64,000 nucleotides of DNA from Microbacterium sp. ET2 (lineage in GTDB: Bacteria > Actinomycetota > Actinomycetes > Actinomycetales > Microbacteriaceae): the NCBI RefSeq assembly GCF_030347395.1, contig NZ_CP128170.1, forward strand, positions 2,356,001 to 2,420,000, read 5' to 3'. The position numbers and the translations under genes were made by a program. The notes under the pieces were generated by a model, which saw only the letters and a list, made by a program, of their open reading frames with translations, was not told the DNA's origin and ran no database searches. Below are positions 63,544 to 64,000 of the stretch, piece after piece (the first letter of the stretch is position 1; each line of letters opens with the position of its first letter).

Positions 63544-64000
63544 ATGGCGCACGGGCAGCGGCCGTCGGCGGTGAGCATCGGTGCCCGGCGGCGCGCAGAG
63601 CTGGCGGTCGCGGGTGCGGTTCTCGCGCTGGTCGCCCTGGTCTTCGTAGTTCCCACGAGTGAGGATGCAGCGGGCGGAGAGGCCGTCGCGACCGACGCTC
63701 CCCGTTCCATCGAGCCGGACGGCTCTGGCGAGCCACACCAATCCGCCGCTCACGCGCTCGGCCCTTTCTCGACGCCGTCGCCGACGCGCCGGCCCGACCT
63801 CAGTCCGTCCGCCGAGCCCGAGCCGCCCCGGCGGGCGGCCTTCATGGGCGATTCCTACACCCAGGGCGGTGGGGCGGAATTGCACGCGCACCGGTGGAGC
63901 ACTCTCGCCGCCGACGATCTCGGGTGGGTGGAGGTGAACCTGGGGCTCGGCGGCACGGGGTTCGTGACGACCAACAGCTGGCGGGGATGCGGCCGGCAGT
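63544..64000 (+). CDS. Secreted SGNH/GDSL-type hydrolase, N-terminal part (runs off the window)
   Basis: The visible 152 residues start 'MAHGQRPSAVSIGARRR', then a hydrophobic signal or anchor (about 20-38), a Pro/Ser/Arg-rich linker to about residue 95 and the start of an SGNH domain: 'AAFMGDSYTQGGGAE' with the nucleophile Ser of block I, and 'VNLGLGGTGF' as block II. This family de-esterifies glycans or lipids at the cell surface. The catalytic His lies outside the window. Confidence 0.8.
   Translation, partial: MAHGQRPSAVSIGARRRAELAVAGAVLALVALVFVVPTSEDAAGGEAVATDAPRSIEPDGSGEPHQSAAHALGPFSTPSPTRRPDLSPSAEPEPPRRAAFMGDSYTQGGGAELHAHRWSTLAADDLGWVEVNLGLGGTGFVTTNSWRGCGRQ

Overview
The window is chromosomal DNA from a very GC-rich actinobacterium. 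The intact str, S10-spc and alpha ribosomal gene order, GTG/TTG starts, a PPOX-class F420-type oxidoreductase, mycobacterial-type cystathionine beta-synthase and the ribosomal protein sequences best fit the Microbacteriaceae, probably Microbacterium or a close relative. That placement rests on recognising protein families, not on a search.

Layout. 1-3314: end of a transglutaminase-like / FHA-domain membrane cluster. 3316-7967: str operon (rpsL, rpsG, fusA, tuf) with a promoter and a strong terminator. 8377-9712: a minus-strand AbiEi/DUF559-like protein and a small MT0933-type antitoxin-like protein. 9755-23199: S10-spc operon from rpsJ to rplO, then secY, adk, map and a DsbA-like protein, with no rpsN. 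23356-24336: a second DUF559-like gene. 24547-27841: infA, rpmJ, rpsM, rpsK, rpoA, rplQ and a terminator. 27871-31656: SGNH-acyltransferase, truA and an EEP-family phosphohydrolase. 31711-42977: a surface/regulatory block (histidine kinase, degenerate GGDEF membrane protein, two lipoproteins, processive-type GT2, OmpR-type regulator, membrane-anchored GH6, LPxTG-like protein, DUF4012 protein, VanZ). 43082-48637: small genes, then an ECF sigma/anti-sigma/Asp23 locus ending in two CsbD genes. 48704-59375: MarR regulator, aldehyde dehydrogenase and a divergent eight-gene sugar or polyol catabolic operon with its own ABC importer. 59385-61498: metB-like and cbs-like genes. 61807-63500: sufS and sufU. 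63544-end: a partial secreted SGNH protein.

How the genes work together. The ribosomal clusters supply translation, the alpha subunit of RNA polymerase and the Sec channel. The 36-42 kb block looks like a two-component-controlled cell-surface polysaccharide locus. The 51-59 kb operon couples sugar import to ketose oxidation, epimerisation and a split transketolase, with no sugar kinase visible. The 44-48 kb locus looks like an envelope-stress regulon.

Three genes (rplC, a GGDEF-like gene and the sugar ABC ATPase) are each broken by one base that could be restored by adding or removing a single C. Because rplC is essential, consensus errors in the sequence are the likeliest cause. Several genes have a TANNNT box six or seven bases before the start codon, suggesting leaderless transcripts. 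No tRNA, rRNA, CRISPR array, insertion sequence or prophage was recognised.
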